Positions 1 through 11,403 of a stretch of 64,000 bases of DNA are shown piece after piece. This DNA comes from Coptis chinensis (Eukaryota; Streptophyta; Magnoliopsida; Ranunculales; Ranunculaceae). A program made the translations under genes and the position numbers. The stretch lies in the NCBI GenBank assembly GCA_015680905.1, contig CM027385.1, forward strand, positions 80,869,501-80,933,500. The letters run 5' to 3'. The notes beneath the pieces are model-generated. The model was given only the letters and a program-made list of their open reading frames with translations. It ran no database searches and was not told the DNA's origin. Every line of letters begins with the position of its first letter. Positions within the stretch are counted from its first letter, which is position 1.

Positions 1-2804
1 AGGAGAAGCAGCGACGAGTATACACCTAGAAAGGTTTAGTAGGAGGACCACCAAAGGAGTATTAAAGATGTGAATAGGATAAACAGCCGAAGACGCCCGG
101 GGAAGACAAAGATTCCCGCCGCAGATGTATAAGGACCAAAATATGCACTATGCCGACAAATGTGACATCCAAGGTATGATAGAGGTTTAATTTACTAAAG
201 TGGATGATAACAACGATACCCCTCGACATTAGGGGAATACCTCCTAGAAAGACACAATCGAATGGATTTATCATCCAATTTGGTTCAGCGTGAAGCCTTT
301 TATCATGAACATAGCAAACAATACCCAAACACCGGGAATAACGGAAACGTAACACGACCGCATACAACTTGCGAGGGCCTTACCATTAACTCCCCTACCG
401 GTGCGCGGTTTCGGCGTAGATAAATGTAAGAACCGCGATAATGCGATGGGATCGGTGAACATGCATACCTTGCAACAAACACCGAACTACATCCATAAGA
501 CTGATTTTTTTCGTTTCAGAACAACACCATTTTGCTCGCGTAGGGCAAAGTCACTATCAAGGATACCGGCTGTTAAGACGGGCAACAAATTCGGTTGAAA
601 CATACTCCTTCGCATTATCGACCAAGTCCGGCGAACCACGATATTGAACGAAGTTTTAAATGAAGTTGGAGAAACCGAAAGTGAAAATAGGAGAACTTCG
701 ATGATTTCATGAAATAAATAGATCCAAGTACACCGAGTATGGTCATCTATAAAGGTCACGAAGCACCTATGGCCGAGAGGGTAGTCACAGGAGAATGGCC
801 CCAAACATCCGTATGAATCACATCAAACATACAAGGAGATCTAGAAAGGCAGGAATATAAGAATTAGCACACGTTTAGACAAAGTTAACAAGTATCACAA
901 TGAAAAGAGTATTTTTGCATGCTTTTATTAATTCAGAAATAAAGTACATAGATACTTGAAGTTGACATGGCCCAACCGAAAGCATGCCAACTTTTCAAAG
1001 ACTCGCCAAAAACAAATAACGGCCCGACATTACGCAACACACTAGCATGCAAACTCGACATCAGCGGAATGTGCATCGATGGGGGGATCTCCAAAGTAGT
1101 ATAACCAAGACGCCATAGCCCCCGCCAAAAATCTGCTTCCTCGCATCGAGGTTCAAGATAACAAGAATGGGGTAAGAAAACAACAGAACGTTGATAATCT
1201 TTAGCAAGACTAACTAAAGATAACGGAGCTTTAAATTGAGGAACATAAAGACCGACTCTAAAGAGATAGCAGGGATAATCGAACAAGACTTTACGGGTAA
1301 TAGTGGTGATGAGCCATCCAAGGCGGACATGATGTGAAAAGGGTGTGCTATCGACAATAATCTAGACTCACCAAATCATATGATCATTTGCCCTAATCAA
1401 GGACCCAACCGGATGGGAGGCGGGAACTAATATTGAACGCATGAGTGTACCCGCGGGCGCAGCAGTCATGGCGTATACTAGATGTCCCCCACGCGAGAGA
1501 CATAGCATGCATAAGTCGATCAATGCGTCTTTTGGGTAAAAGTCCCGAATCCCCGAACTCCCCAACGATGACTACCGTAAATATCAGTAATAGTCGCAAT
1601 ACGAGGTTTGCTGCCTCCTAAGCCCCTCAACCCCTTGGGACGGCTCGATGCAACCGATAGCAACTATCAATAAGGTGGTAGGCCGCCTCGCGAATGATCG
1701 CAAAAGCGCCCACCAGTGTTCCCGGATGGAACAAGAGAACTAAACTACCGTAAGACCCCAGGGGTCGAAGTAGTAGCAACAAACGCCATCCGATCGCCAG
1801 AAGACGGTGCATCGTAAAACCACCGAGAAGAAGTAATCCGAACACGACGCCATGTTTTCAATAATGGCATACGCCACCAAGAGATGGAAGAGGTGCAAGA
1901 TTGAGAACTTGAGCGCTAATGGCTTCAAAATCGTGAGTGAAGACCAATAAGGAACCGATGAACTCTCTGTTTCTCCTCACGCCAAGAAATGCCATAATAG
2001 TAGGTGTCATACCGCACACCGATAGGAAGTGTAAGAAAAGCTCCTCCCGAAGCTTCTTCAAGTACCCAAAGTAAGCTAAGATAGAAAGAGCCCCCTCAGG
2101 CCCGACCCAACTCACACGGAGCTCATAAATTAACCTCATTGTTCGTAGTAGCATACATTTCGGAGAAAGCAGCCCACAAACCATCAACAGGTCCTCATAA
2201 AAGGTAAACATCTCATAGACATCGCTCCATGAGTTGAACAACCAACTTAGAATCATACGCTTGGTCATGGACCAACTATTGTAGTGGTGGTCCCATTAAT
2301 GGACAAATCATCTTGTTGGGAACAAGCCAATCCATCTTCCCTTTGGCCCCAAAAATAGTTTTTAACGTAATCCAGCCCAAGAGTGGAAATTCCGCCCATT
2401 AAGAAGAGCGGTAGTAATTTTCTTCGAAGAAGAGAAATTATTCAACAAGGAGACATCATCCGTACCTTTAGAGTCGTTATCCGTCATGATAAGGGATATA
2501 GTGCAAAGAATAGTACCTTGATGTGAGAAAAAAAGTTATAATCGCCGGAAACCTGCCGGAAAAATGTGATAAACGCCGGAAACCTACCGGAAAACTGTGA
2601 TAAACGCCGGAAACCTACCGGAAAACAGTAGGAGGCAGCACAAGTCAGGCGCTCAGATGAGCAGCTCACTGGCACAGGTCAGGCGCAATATGCGTCGCTG
2701 CCCGAGCCAGGAAGAAGGAAGGGGGTGGCGGCTAGGGTGGTGGCTAAGGGTGGTGACTAGGGTTTGATCTCCTTACTTCTCTCTTCCTGTTTTTTCTGAT
2801 ACCA
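1..2804 (-). mobile_element. Ty1/copia LTR retrotransposon, internal part, fossil
   Basis: Read on the minus strand, the order is gag and then pol, as in copia elements. A gag-like stretch lies near 1.86-2.48 kb (motif SWLFNS, then YELR). An integrase core lies near 0.5-0.8 kb, with the hallmark FVTFIDDHTR followed by TWIYLF. The right end shows a primer-binding-site-like ATGGTATCAG on the minus strand next to 2804, so the 5' LTR should begin at 2805. The left part runs off the window. The frames are interrupted many times and the element is clearly dead. It lies just upstream of the first visible callose synthase exon, in the same direction as an intron or a truncation would need. Confidence 0.8.
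2543..2628. repeat. Three tandem 31-bp units inside the copia element
   Basis: The motif CGCCGGAAACCTACCGGAAA recurs at 2543, 2574 and 2605, a 31-bp period. It lies between the primer-binding-site end and the gag region of the copia fossil, in its untranslated leader. Confidence 0.7.
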
Positions 2805-3099
2805 TGTAGAAAGAGAGACAGTAAAAGTTAGGTCTCAAAGTAAGACCCATCACTATTCTCCTTTTTTTATTTTTGAACTTCAAAATAACCGTGATTTGTC
2901 TTATGGGAGAGCAGGTCATTGATGACTACCTTGTATACTTTTGAACAAGTCCATGTGTAGAGAAATAGTTTCCAAACATAATCTCTGGACTGTGGTTCTA
3001 TGTCATAAAACATTGATTACCAATCTACCATCAAGTGATGTAAATCTTTTTTTTCTTTCCTTTTTCTCTTTTTTTCCCCTCTCCTTGTTCTATTTTTAG
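2805..3099 (-). repeat. Probable copia LTR remnant plus intron sequence
   Basis: The stretch opens with TGTAGAAAGAGAG directly after the primer-binding-site-like sequence of the copia element, as an LTR would. I cannot place its other end. The last part, about 2900-3099, is pyrimidine-rich and ends in TTTTTAG. That is the acceptor of the first visible callose synthase exon, so part of this stretch is intron. Confidence 0.45.
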
Positions 3100-6000
3100 T
3101 GTTTTGACTCCATACTACAAAGAAGATGTTCTCTACTCAGAGGAAGAACTTAACTTGGAAAATGAGGATGGAATATCAACTTTGTTTTACCTTCAGAAGA
3201 TATATCCTGGTACGTATTGACGTCCAAACTTGATTTATCCTTTTCCTTCTTTTTTCTGTAATCGGTATAAATTGTTTGTTCTCTACCATAAAAAAATTAG
3301 ATGAGTGGAGCAATTTTATAGAACGTACAAAAGATGATAATGACCCTAAAGAACAGGTGGATTTAGTTCGTCAGTGGGTATCTTACAGGGGGCAGACACT
3401 TTTTAGAACAGGTTTGGCTTTACAAAGCACTTTCAGCTCTTTTCTCTAACAATATCTGTACAATATGTTACTTATTGTATACATCATCTTACCGTAGTTT
3501 TTCTCTGTTTCAGTGCGAGGGATGATGTATTATAGGCAGGCACTAGAGCTTCAATGTTTCCTAGATATGGCTGAAGATCCTGGTACGCCACCATTCCCAC
3601 AGATTTATCTGCTAGCTCTTACATATATGTGTCTCTAACTTGAAGTCGAATAAATTTAACATATATTCTTCTGTATGACTTAATTGAGTAGAAAAAGTTT
3701 ACCTTTCTTTGTACTTTTAACAATGGATTAACCAAAGAGTATTCTTCTTCTCCTTTCTCTAGAAATTTTTGGTGGCTACCGTGGCCACCGTGGCCACCGT
3801 CCAGTTGATATAAATCATCGGGAAGAAATGCCTTTTGCAATCCGTTCTCAAGCCGTGGCTGATATGAAGTTCACCTACGTTGTTTCCTGTCAGGTCTATG
3901 GTGCCCAGAAGAAATCTAACGAAAAAAGAGATCAGAGTTGTTACCAAAACATTCTCAGTCTCATGTTAATGTATGCTACATAATTGTTAATTAATGTGCA
4001 TAAAATTTATGTATTTCTAGGTAACATAATGTAACCAGAGATTAGGTGCAATCCTGTTGTTTGACTCAAGATCATTCCACTTTCTCTTTCCTCGAAATTG
4101 GACAGGTATCCATCACTTCGTGTCGCTTACATAGATGAGAGAGAAGAGACTGTTGGTGGGAAATCTGAAAAGTTATACTACTCTGTTCTTGTTAAAGGAG
4201 GAGATAAGTTCGACGAGGTATGGCACTCGGAAAACCGTCAATGCAAGTTACTTGAGAAATATTTGGCTTATATCAAGATTTAGTTTGAGAAGTATTTGGC
4301 TTATTTAAAAGATTTGTTCGTTTGAACTCTGAAGTATTAGGCATATATCAAGATTTGTTTGGTATGTGTGTATTTCACTGTGATGGATTGGTTTTGAATT
4401 TCAGGAAGTCTACCGTATCAAGCTCCCTGGTCGTCCAACAGATATTGGTGAAGGGAAACCTGAAAATCAAAATCATGCCATTGTATTCACTCGTGGGGAA
4501 GCACTTCAGACCATAGACATGAATCAGGCATTATTCTATTTCATTCCTCAATTAGTCAACATATTTATGTATCTGTGTTATTAATTGTCCATTTGTCCTA
4601 TACTCTATTTTCAGGATAATTACATTGAAGAAGCTTTTAAAATGAGGAACGTTTTGGAGGAGCTTCTGAAATCTCATCGTGGTGATCGGAAACCCACCAT
4701 CTTGGGTCTGCGAGAGCATATTTTTACTGGAAGGCTAGTTTTAACATAATTGCAGCATCATTTAGTGGTTTCAAGAGTTTTGAGTTTGTATTGTAACTAA
4801 TTGAGTGTAAAACTGTGAATCAGTATATCTTTCAATCCTTAATATTATCTATTTGCTGATATAGTCCATTTTGGTTCTTTCAACAGTGTTTCATCACTTG
4901 CTTGGTTCATGTCTAATCAGGAAACGAGTTTCGTTACTATTGGCCAGCGGATATTAGCCAGTCCTCTTAGGTATATTTATCATTATTTTTTTCCAGGATA
5001 TGTAGGGACTGATTATTTCTATGTAACATATACTATATTGTTGGTGCTAAGTTCTAGCTTTTTATAGTTGGTAGATAAGTTTCACGCAGTGGAGAGTTAT
5101 TATTTTCGTGTTACCAGATTACTTCAAATTTATAGATGTAAAAGTTTGACTTTCCATTTTTAGTAATATTAGGTGTAATATTTACTTCCTAAAGTGGTAA
5201 GCTCCCGCAGGAAGACCTTTTTGTGTTTCTGATCAGATAAGAGCTTTATGTTTTCTGTCAAGCTTCAGAGTTTGAATAACATTAGTTTCTTAAAGAGCCT
5301 GTAAAATTGATTTTCCTATGTAGGATCTCCATATGTGATTCCCTGATTATTGTTTACTTCTATCTTGCAGAGTCCGATTTCATTATGGACATCCTGATGT
5401 CTTTGACAGAATCTTTCACATAACAAGGGGAGGCATTAGCAAAGCTTCAAAAATTATTAATTTAAGTGAAGATATATTTTCAGGTAGGTTAAGGTTTCTC
5501 TAAACTAGTATTGATTACCATTAAAAATCAGACGATTAATAGTGGAAACTTTACAGGGTTTAATTCAACACTGCGTGGGGGATATGTAACTCATCATGAG
5601 TATATGCAAGTGGGAAAGGGACGAGATGTGGGAATGAATCAAATTTCACAGTTCAGGCGAAGGTAGCAAATGGTAATGGAGAGCAGACACTTAGTCGTGA
5701 TGTCTATAGCTTGGGGCGCCGCTTTGACTTCTATAGAATGTTATCATTCTACTTTACCACAGTTGGTTTCTACTTTAGTAGCATGGTACACGCCGAATAC
5801 ACTTTCTTCTTAAGACTACAGTATTTTTTTTATTTCATAATTAGAATATTTAGAAGATGATTAGATCTGATACTTAGAAGTCTGTATTAGTAGGGTAATT
5901 GTAATGTTTCTCTGGTATTCTGGAATGCTACGCCTTCTACGTGGAAACATTCCTCATGCAGTCATGCTTTAACATTTTTGAGAAAATTTTGTTGTAAGCT

Positions 6001-8089
6001 TTATTTCAGCATCTACTATGTTTCAGGTTACGGTGCTTACTGTGTATGTATTCCTATATGGGCGTCTATATTTGGTTCTGAGTGGTCTAGAAAGGGCTGT
6101 TCTCGAGGATCCAAGTGTTCGCGATAGCAAGGCTCTTGAAGCGGCTCTGGCTACCCAGTCAGTCTTTCAGCTGGGCTTATTACTGGTCCTTCCCATGGTT
6201 ATGGAAATTGGACTAGAAAGAGGGTTCCGTACTGCCTTGGGTGAATTTATAATCATGCAGCTGCAACTGGCCTCTGTGTTCTTCACGTTCCAGCTTGGCA
6301 CAAAAGCACATTATTTTGGTAGGACAATATTGCATGGAGGTTCAAAATACAGAGCAACTGGTCGAGGATTTGTTGTGTTTCATGCAAAGTTCGCTGATAA
6401 TTATAGGCTTTACTCACGGAGTCATTTCGTCAAGGGATTGGAACTCATGATTCTATTAATTGTGTACCAAGTTTATGGAAACGCTTACCGCAGTTCAAAT
6501 CTGTACTTATTTGTCACATTCTCCATGTGGTTCTTGGTTGCTTCCTGGTTGTTTGCCCCTTTTGTTTTTAATCCTTCCGGCTTTGAGTGGCAAAAGACTG
6601 TGGACGACTGGACAGATTGGAAAAGGTGGATGGGTAACCGCGGTGGTATTGGTATCCAACCTGATAGAAGTTGGGAGTCCTGGTGGGATTCAGAACAGGA
6701 ACACCTCAAATATACAGATATCAGGGGTCGTGTGCTAGAAATTATCCTGGCCTGTCGCTTCTTGATCTATCAATACGGGATTGTGTACCACCTTAACATA
6801 GCCCACCATGTCAAAAGTATACTGGTATGGTTGCGTTTCATCAGTTATGCTACTCTAAATCATATGTATAATATTTTACTGGACCTCATCACATTTTACT
6901 GTTTATTTTTCAGGTTTATGGACTTTCTTGGCTTGTCATGGCAACTGTGCTGCTGGTTCTTAAGGTAATGACATTCACAACCGTGAACTGTGTACTATGT
7001 TAAATGGGTATCCACAATTAAACATGAACTGTGGACTATATTAAAACTTAAGAGGGCATCCACTTTCAAGGACTTAATGTGTCAGTTATCGTGTTGGAGC
7101 ACGAGTCAGAACATGTCAAAATAATTGAATTTGTGTATCTAGAAATCAGCATGTCTGACTCATCATATAAGTCAGAAACAGAGACACTGTTGTGCCTTTG
7201 TTGCATTTCCTTTGGAAAATGTTCTGGTTAGAGTTGGCCTTTGTCTTATATATGCGCTTACGTGCAGGGAATCACACAGCCAACCCTATCTATCCCTTTT
7301 GTCATACTACTGGTGTAAAGATATATGTATTTACAACCATTACTTAGTTTTTTGCTTCTAAAATGTTGGTTCCTCCCACTTAAGTCTGATGCCATGGAAT
7401 TATTTTCTCTCTTTCCATTCAGATGGTTTCAATGGGTAGACGAAGATTTGGCACCGACTTCCAGCTAATGTTTAGAATCCTCAAAGGACTTCTATTTCTA
7501 GGCTTCATATCTGTCATGACCGTCTTATTTGTAGTTTGTGGCCTCACTATCTCAGACGTGTTTGCAGCGATACTTTGTTTCATGCCCACAGGGTGGGCCT
7601 TTATTCTCGTAAGTGATATTCTTCACCTAATTAATTCTAAGATAGGGACGTAAATGGTATTCACTATTTAGGTTTTGAAATGGCTGGTCCATGCAATCCT
7701 ATATTTTTAAAATTATGTGGAACATGACAAATGGTTCAAGTAGTAGAATGTCCAGTTCTGTGTTTGCAAAGTTATTTTTCCATCATTCTTGTTTACACTT
7801 CAAACTCGTTCATCAGTATTGATTCTTTTTCTTTTTTCTTCTCTTAAAGATTGGGCAAGCATGCAGATCCTTGCTGAAGTATATAGGATTCTGGGAATCG
7901 ATAAAAGAACTAGCACGAGCCTATGAGTATGTGATGGGGCTCCTAATCTTCATGCCTATAGTCATACTGTCATGGTTCCCCTTTGTATCAGAGTTTCAAA
8001 CTCGCTTGCTCTTCAACCAAGCATTCAGTAGAGGTCTACAGATCTCAATGATTCTTGCTGGGAAGAATCAGAGGGCAGCATCCACCTGA
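3100..8089 (+). CDS. Callose synthase (glucan synthase-like), C-terminal 14 exons, one frameshift
   Basis: Callose synthases are large plasma-membrane proteins that make beta-1,3-glucan from UDP-glucose for cell plates, plasmodesmata, sieve plates and wounds. Exons: 3100-3209, 3301-3411, 3514-3582, 3763-3970, 4106-4217, 4405-4527, 4615-4733, 4887-4970, 5371-5483, 5557-5785, 6027-6824, 6914-6964, 7423-7608, 7850-8089. Together they give about 850 residues: the end of the large cytosolic glucan synthase domain (WVSYRGQTL, GKPENQNHA, TILGLREHIFTGS, HYGHPDVFDR) and then the C-terminal membrane helices. The family is about 1,900 residues, so over half is missing upstream, where a copia element lies. 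The frame breaks at 5651-5656, where family members read QFEAKVANGNGEQ: one base is missing, and the frame is perfect on both sides. The introns after exons 6 and 7 start with GC. The sequence resembles the CALS7/CALS5 branch, but I would not fix the paralogue. It could be a pseudogene or a real gene with a sequencing error. Confidence 0.9.
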
Positions 8090-8312
8090 GCCGAAATTTT
8101 CATTCCACAGTTTTTTCCAGGCCTTGTACATTTCTCATTCTTTGACAGTGTTTATTCCTGTCACAATTTTTCTAATTGAATAGTAATTCTTGGGGATAAC
8201 TTAAATTATTCTTTTTGTATTTATGATCTGATGATTTTTATTTGTACTTTATTAACCGAATGCATTCCCAGTCATAGCAGAACTTCTTTTAGTTGTGTAT
8301 CAAGTAATATCT
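8090..8312 (+). other. Callose synthase 3' untranslated region
   Basis: The stretch is AT-rich, follows the TGA at 8087-8089 and has no reading frame of note. It holds the likely 3' UTR and poly(A) region. Confidence 0.5.
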
Positions 8313-8490
8313 GGGCTACCACGAGGATATCCCTATAGGGATGAGTGTTTCGAGACCGTTGGATCTGTCCGAAAATCAAAAACAAAAAGGAAGAGAAAGA
8401 ATATGGGTTTGTTTTGGATTTTCGGACAGTTAGATCTCGGATCCAACGGTCTCGGCTGGCGTCCTTATAGGGATATCCTCGTGGCGTCCC
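8313..8490. mobile_element. Fold-back MITE-like element, 178 bp
   Basis: The two halves are inverted copies. The left arm runs CCACGAGGATATCCCTATAG, then GAGACCGTTGGATC and GTCCGAAAATC. The reverse complement of the right arm gives the same blocks in the same order. The ends are GGG and CCC. The arms cover about 70 bp each, with a short purine-rich loop near 8380-8405. No transposase is present and I could not find a convincing target duplication, so the superfamily is open. Confidence 0.7.
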
Positions 8491-9180
8491 TATTAGCTAA
8501 AATCTGAATATAGTGATGAGAAGCCTGAGACAAATTTCTGCCACTGGTAAATGGTAATTGGTTGGTCTAAAGTCTAAACTGAGATTATTTAAAAGTAGCT
8601 AAAAGTTTAAAGGCACATTATGGCCAAGTCAAAATGTATCCAGCATATAGAAATGAAAAACATATGAGAGTAACATTAAAATTTAAAAGTGTTTCGAGTA
8701 CAAGTAATTGTGTACTTCATCTTTAACTGATTTATAAAGAAAAGTGACTGAAACAGAATTGTGATCTAGCTAGTGATGGACACAATTATACTGGAGATAT
8801 TATTGTCCAACTCTTGGATTCTACAGGTAAAAAAACTTGTATGTATAGTCAATTTTATGATAATCAGTGTCAAGCCATGTTATACAAAACATTTTTATAG
8901 ACAAGGAAACATATGGGCCCTAAGACATACACATTACATCTTTTTGATATGTGGATCTCAAACCCAAGCCCAATACGAAATGACTACGTCACAACCACGT
9001 AAGCCAATCTCGTCATTCCAAATCCAATCAACGGTCACAATCAAATCCGAAATAGTCAACACAAATCTCGATACTTTTGACTTTTAACTAACTTAACTAT
9101 ATAGTCAAAAGCTAACTCAACCGTAGTTAAACTTTAACCACTTTCTCTCTCTAAATTCTCAACTGAAAAAAGAGTACACA
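8491..9180. other. Intergenic region, probable bHLH promoter
   Basis: About 0.7 kb of AT-rich sequence with no coding signal. It separates the callose synthase 3' end from the leader of the bHLH gene and probably contains the promoter of that gene. I could not pick one TATA box. Confidence 0.4.
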
Positions 9181-9707
9181 TCTCTTTTTCACTACTTTGC
9201 AAATCTTACCTTCCATTGTTATAGACAACAAATCTTCAAATCCATTAAAAAGCTTTCATTTCTAGTTTGTGTTGAGCTCATTTTTGGATTCTACATGTAA
9301 AGATCTTCTAAAATATACAAGGTTTGTCTTCTAAATCACACTTTTCAATAGTGCCAACTGTTTATGAGCTGATTTTAGTCTCTGGGGCTGTCCAAGTTTT
9401 GATCTTTGATGGTTTTATGTTGATTTAGAAGTGTTTTATGAGACCCCTTTTGGTAAAATTTTCATTTATATGATTTTTACTTCATTTTTTTTTAGTTTAG
9501 TATTATTTGTTGTATAGTTGTAGCTCAATTTGAAATTTAGTGACTTGGGTTTTGTTTTGCTTTGTTATTGGAGCTCATTTGTTATATACTATTTGTTTCA
9601 GATATTGAGTTGAAGAAAAATCTATCAACATGCCTTGGACATCATTTGTTAATTACAACAGGAAGTGTATTTGTTGTGTCGTGTTTTTCCGCGTGATACT
9701 GTAAAGA

Positions 9708-9802
9708 CTGTAAGTTTAGTATCCAAGAACTTTGTCAATATATATATATTCTTTGGTTGTGTTTTTTAGCTTATTGAGATTGTTTTTTAAATGTACTGCT
9801 GC
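9708..9802 (+). other. Possible additional leader intron
   Basis: GTAAGTTT follows AAGACT near 9709, and TGCTGCAG ends near 9803, just before the uORF exon. These are good plant splice sites, which suggests a short intron in the bHLH 5' leader upstream of the conserved uORF. No transcript evidence is available. Confidence 0.4.
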
Positions 9803-9886
9803 AGGTGAATTTCTCTGGTTGAGTGACGGGGTTCTTTGCATTTGTGATTTTTTTTTTCGATTTCTACTGTTGTTGAAAAAGTTAGA

Positions 9887-11131
9887 ATGTACATTGCGAT
9901 CAATTTGAAGAGATACCAAAAAGTGAAGGAGGGAGGAAATATTACGATGAACGTGAGAATTATTGCTTATTACCAATTGTTGCAAATTTGTCAGGTAATT
10001 ATTTTTTCTTGTATCATTTTGTGTATTTTATAGCCTTGAATGAATTTGAATTATGCAGTAGTACAATAATATGATGTTCTATTTATTTAGTTTTAGAAGC
10101 ATCATTTGAGTTTATTCTTTTCTAAGATTAAAGCTATCTGTATTGTGGTGGAAGACTACTGTTGTATTTTCCCCGTAAGGTCTGGGCTTTGGAACAGTAA
10201 TTCAATTAATGGATTTATATGGGTACTGAAGTTAGAGATTTAACTATTTAAGGTATGATATACAACTAGTAAGCCTAGCGTAAGAACTGAGAACTCACTC
10301 TGGTTGTAGATTGTTGGATAAATCTAATTGGACTTTGTATTTCCCACTAAACTTAGGTCAACCAAATTCGTTAAACGGATGAATCAAAATCTTATAAGGA
10401 GTAACTAGTTGTGAACGAAAGTAGTTAGGTGGATCTTGATAAATGCCTTGAGCTTTGCGTAGGCACATAAAATATTAAAAGATAAAATTATTTGAGGACT
10501 TGGAGATTTAGTTTTGACCATACCTTACATCTATGAATGATAAAGCAAGATTGTCACTAGTCTAGAAAACTGTCCACTTGTATTTGGTACAGTAAAAAAT
10601 CAGCACAACTTGAAATAGGAAGAAGGTAAAACAACAATAGTTTGCATTTGACAGTAATGCTGTACCTAGAAGTTGAAGAGGAAGTAGGATTTTGGGGTTT
10701 TGAAGAAGCAACAATAGTTTTGGAGATATTGATTTTGTCATTTGGATACTTGGATTATTTTTCCCACTTTTGGTTTAAGATTAGAAGTGTTTCTATTGAT
10801 AAACTTGAGTTGTTTTTACTAACGAAAAACTGGATAATTATGGGAATAGAAGTCTTCCAGATCCCTATTCATGGATATTTTAGTATACCCTTTCTGGAGC
10901 CACCTAGTGAGAGTGTGAGACATGTTTATGTGATTATTATTTTATTTATTTATTTTTAATTTTAGTTTTTTTGTTCTTATGAGTGAGTTGTTGGGTTTTT
11001 GTATTTTGCAATACCTTAGTTTTGTGATTTTATCATCTTCATGTAGGTTCATTTTAACCGCTACTTATTATATCTTTCCCTTGATATGTCAGGCCAAGTA
11101 TTTCCGTCTGTTACTTAAGCCTGTCACGTAG
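9887..11131 (+). CDS. Conserved spliced upstream ORF of the SAC51-type bHLH gene (48 aa)
   Basis: The first exon, 9887-9994, encodes 36 codons from ATG (MYIAINLKRYQK at the start). It ends NVRIIAYYQLLQICQ at a GT donor. The second exon, 11093-11131, follows a TGTCAG acceptor and encodes AKYFRLLLKPVT plus TAG. The joined C-terminus, QICQAKYFRLLLKPVT, matches from memory the conserved peptide uORF of SAC51 and its homologues (CQAEYFRHLLKPVT type). In Arabidopsis this uORF represses translation of the bHLH frame and thermospermine relieves that repression. A TGA lies in frame shortly upstream, so the ATG at 9887 is the first usable start. The intron is 1,098 bp. The bHLH frame starts 272 bases after the uORF stop. 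Regulation by thermospermine here is inferred from the family. Confidence 0.9.
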
Positions 11132-11180
11132 TTTGTATATCGAAAAGCTCTGCATCTCAAGAACTGGTCTTCCTTGTATC

Positions 11181-11223
11181 ACAATTCACAAATAAGAAGT
11201 ATTACAATTCACAAATAAGAAGT
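11181..11223 (+). repeat. Two 23-bp direct repeats in the bHLH leader
   Basis: ACAATTCACAAATAAGAAGT is repeated with a 23-bp period between the conserved uORF stop and the main start codon. It contributes no ATG. Confidence 0.75.
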
Positions 11224-11244
11224 AAAAGTAATCAGAAATTGCGT

Positions 11245-11298
11245 ATGGCATCTTAAATTAGTGAAAAGGGCTTCCCTGCTGCCACGGTAATGGCATAA
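11245..11298 (+). promoter_or_regulatory. Two minimal uORFs before the bHLH start
   Basis: ATG GCA TCT TAA lies at 11245-11256 and ATG GCA TAA at 11290-11298. Both sit between the conserved uORF and the bHLH ATG at 11404. A ribosome resuming scanning would meet them first. Multiple uORFs are usual in SAC51-family leaders. Their effect here is not known. Confidence 0.6.
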
Positions 11299-11403
11299 AT
11301 CTCCCCTTTTACCTCCGGAACTTTAGATCACATCCTCTTCAGACCAAACAACTACTTTGTCAAAACAGCTTTACTCTGAATCTTAAGTGATATTCCTACA
11401 CTC

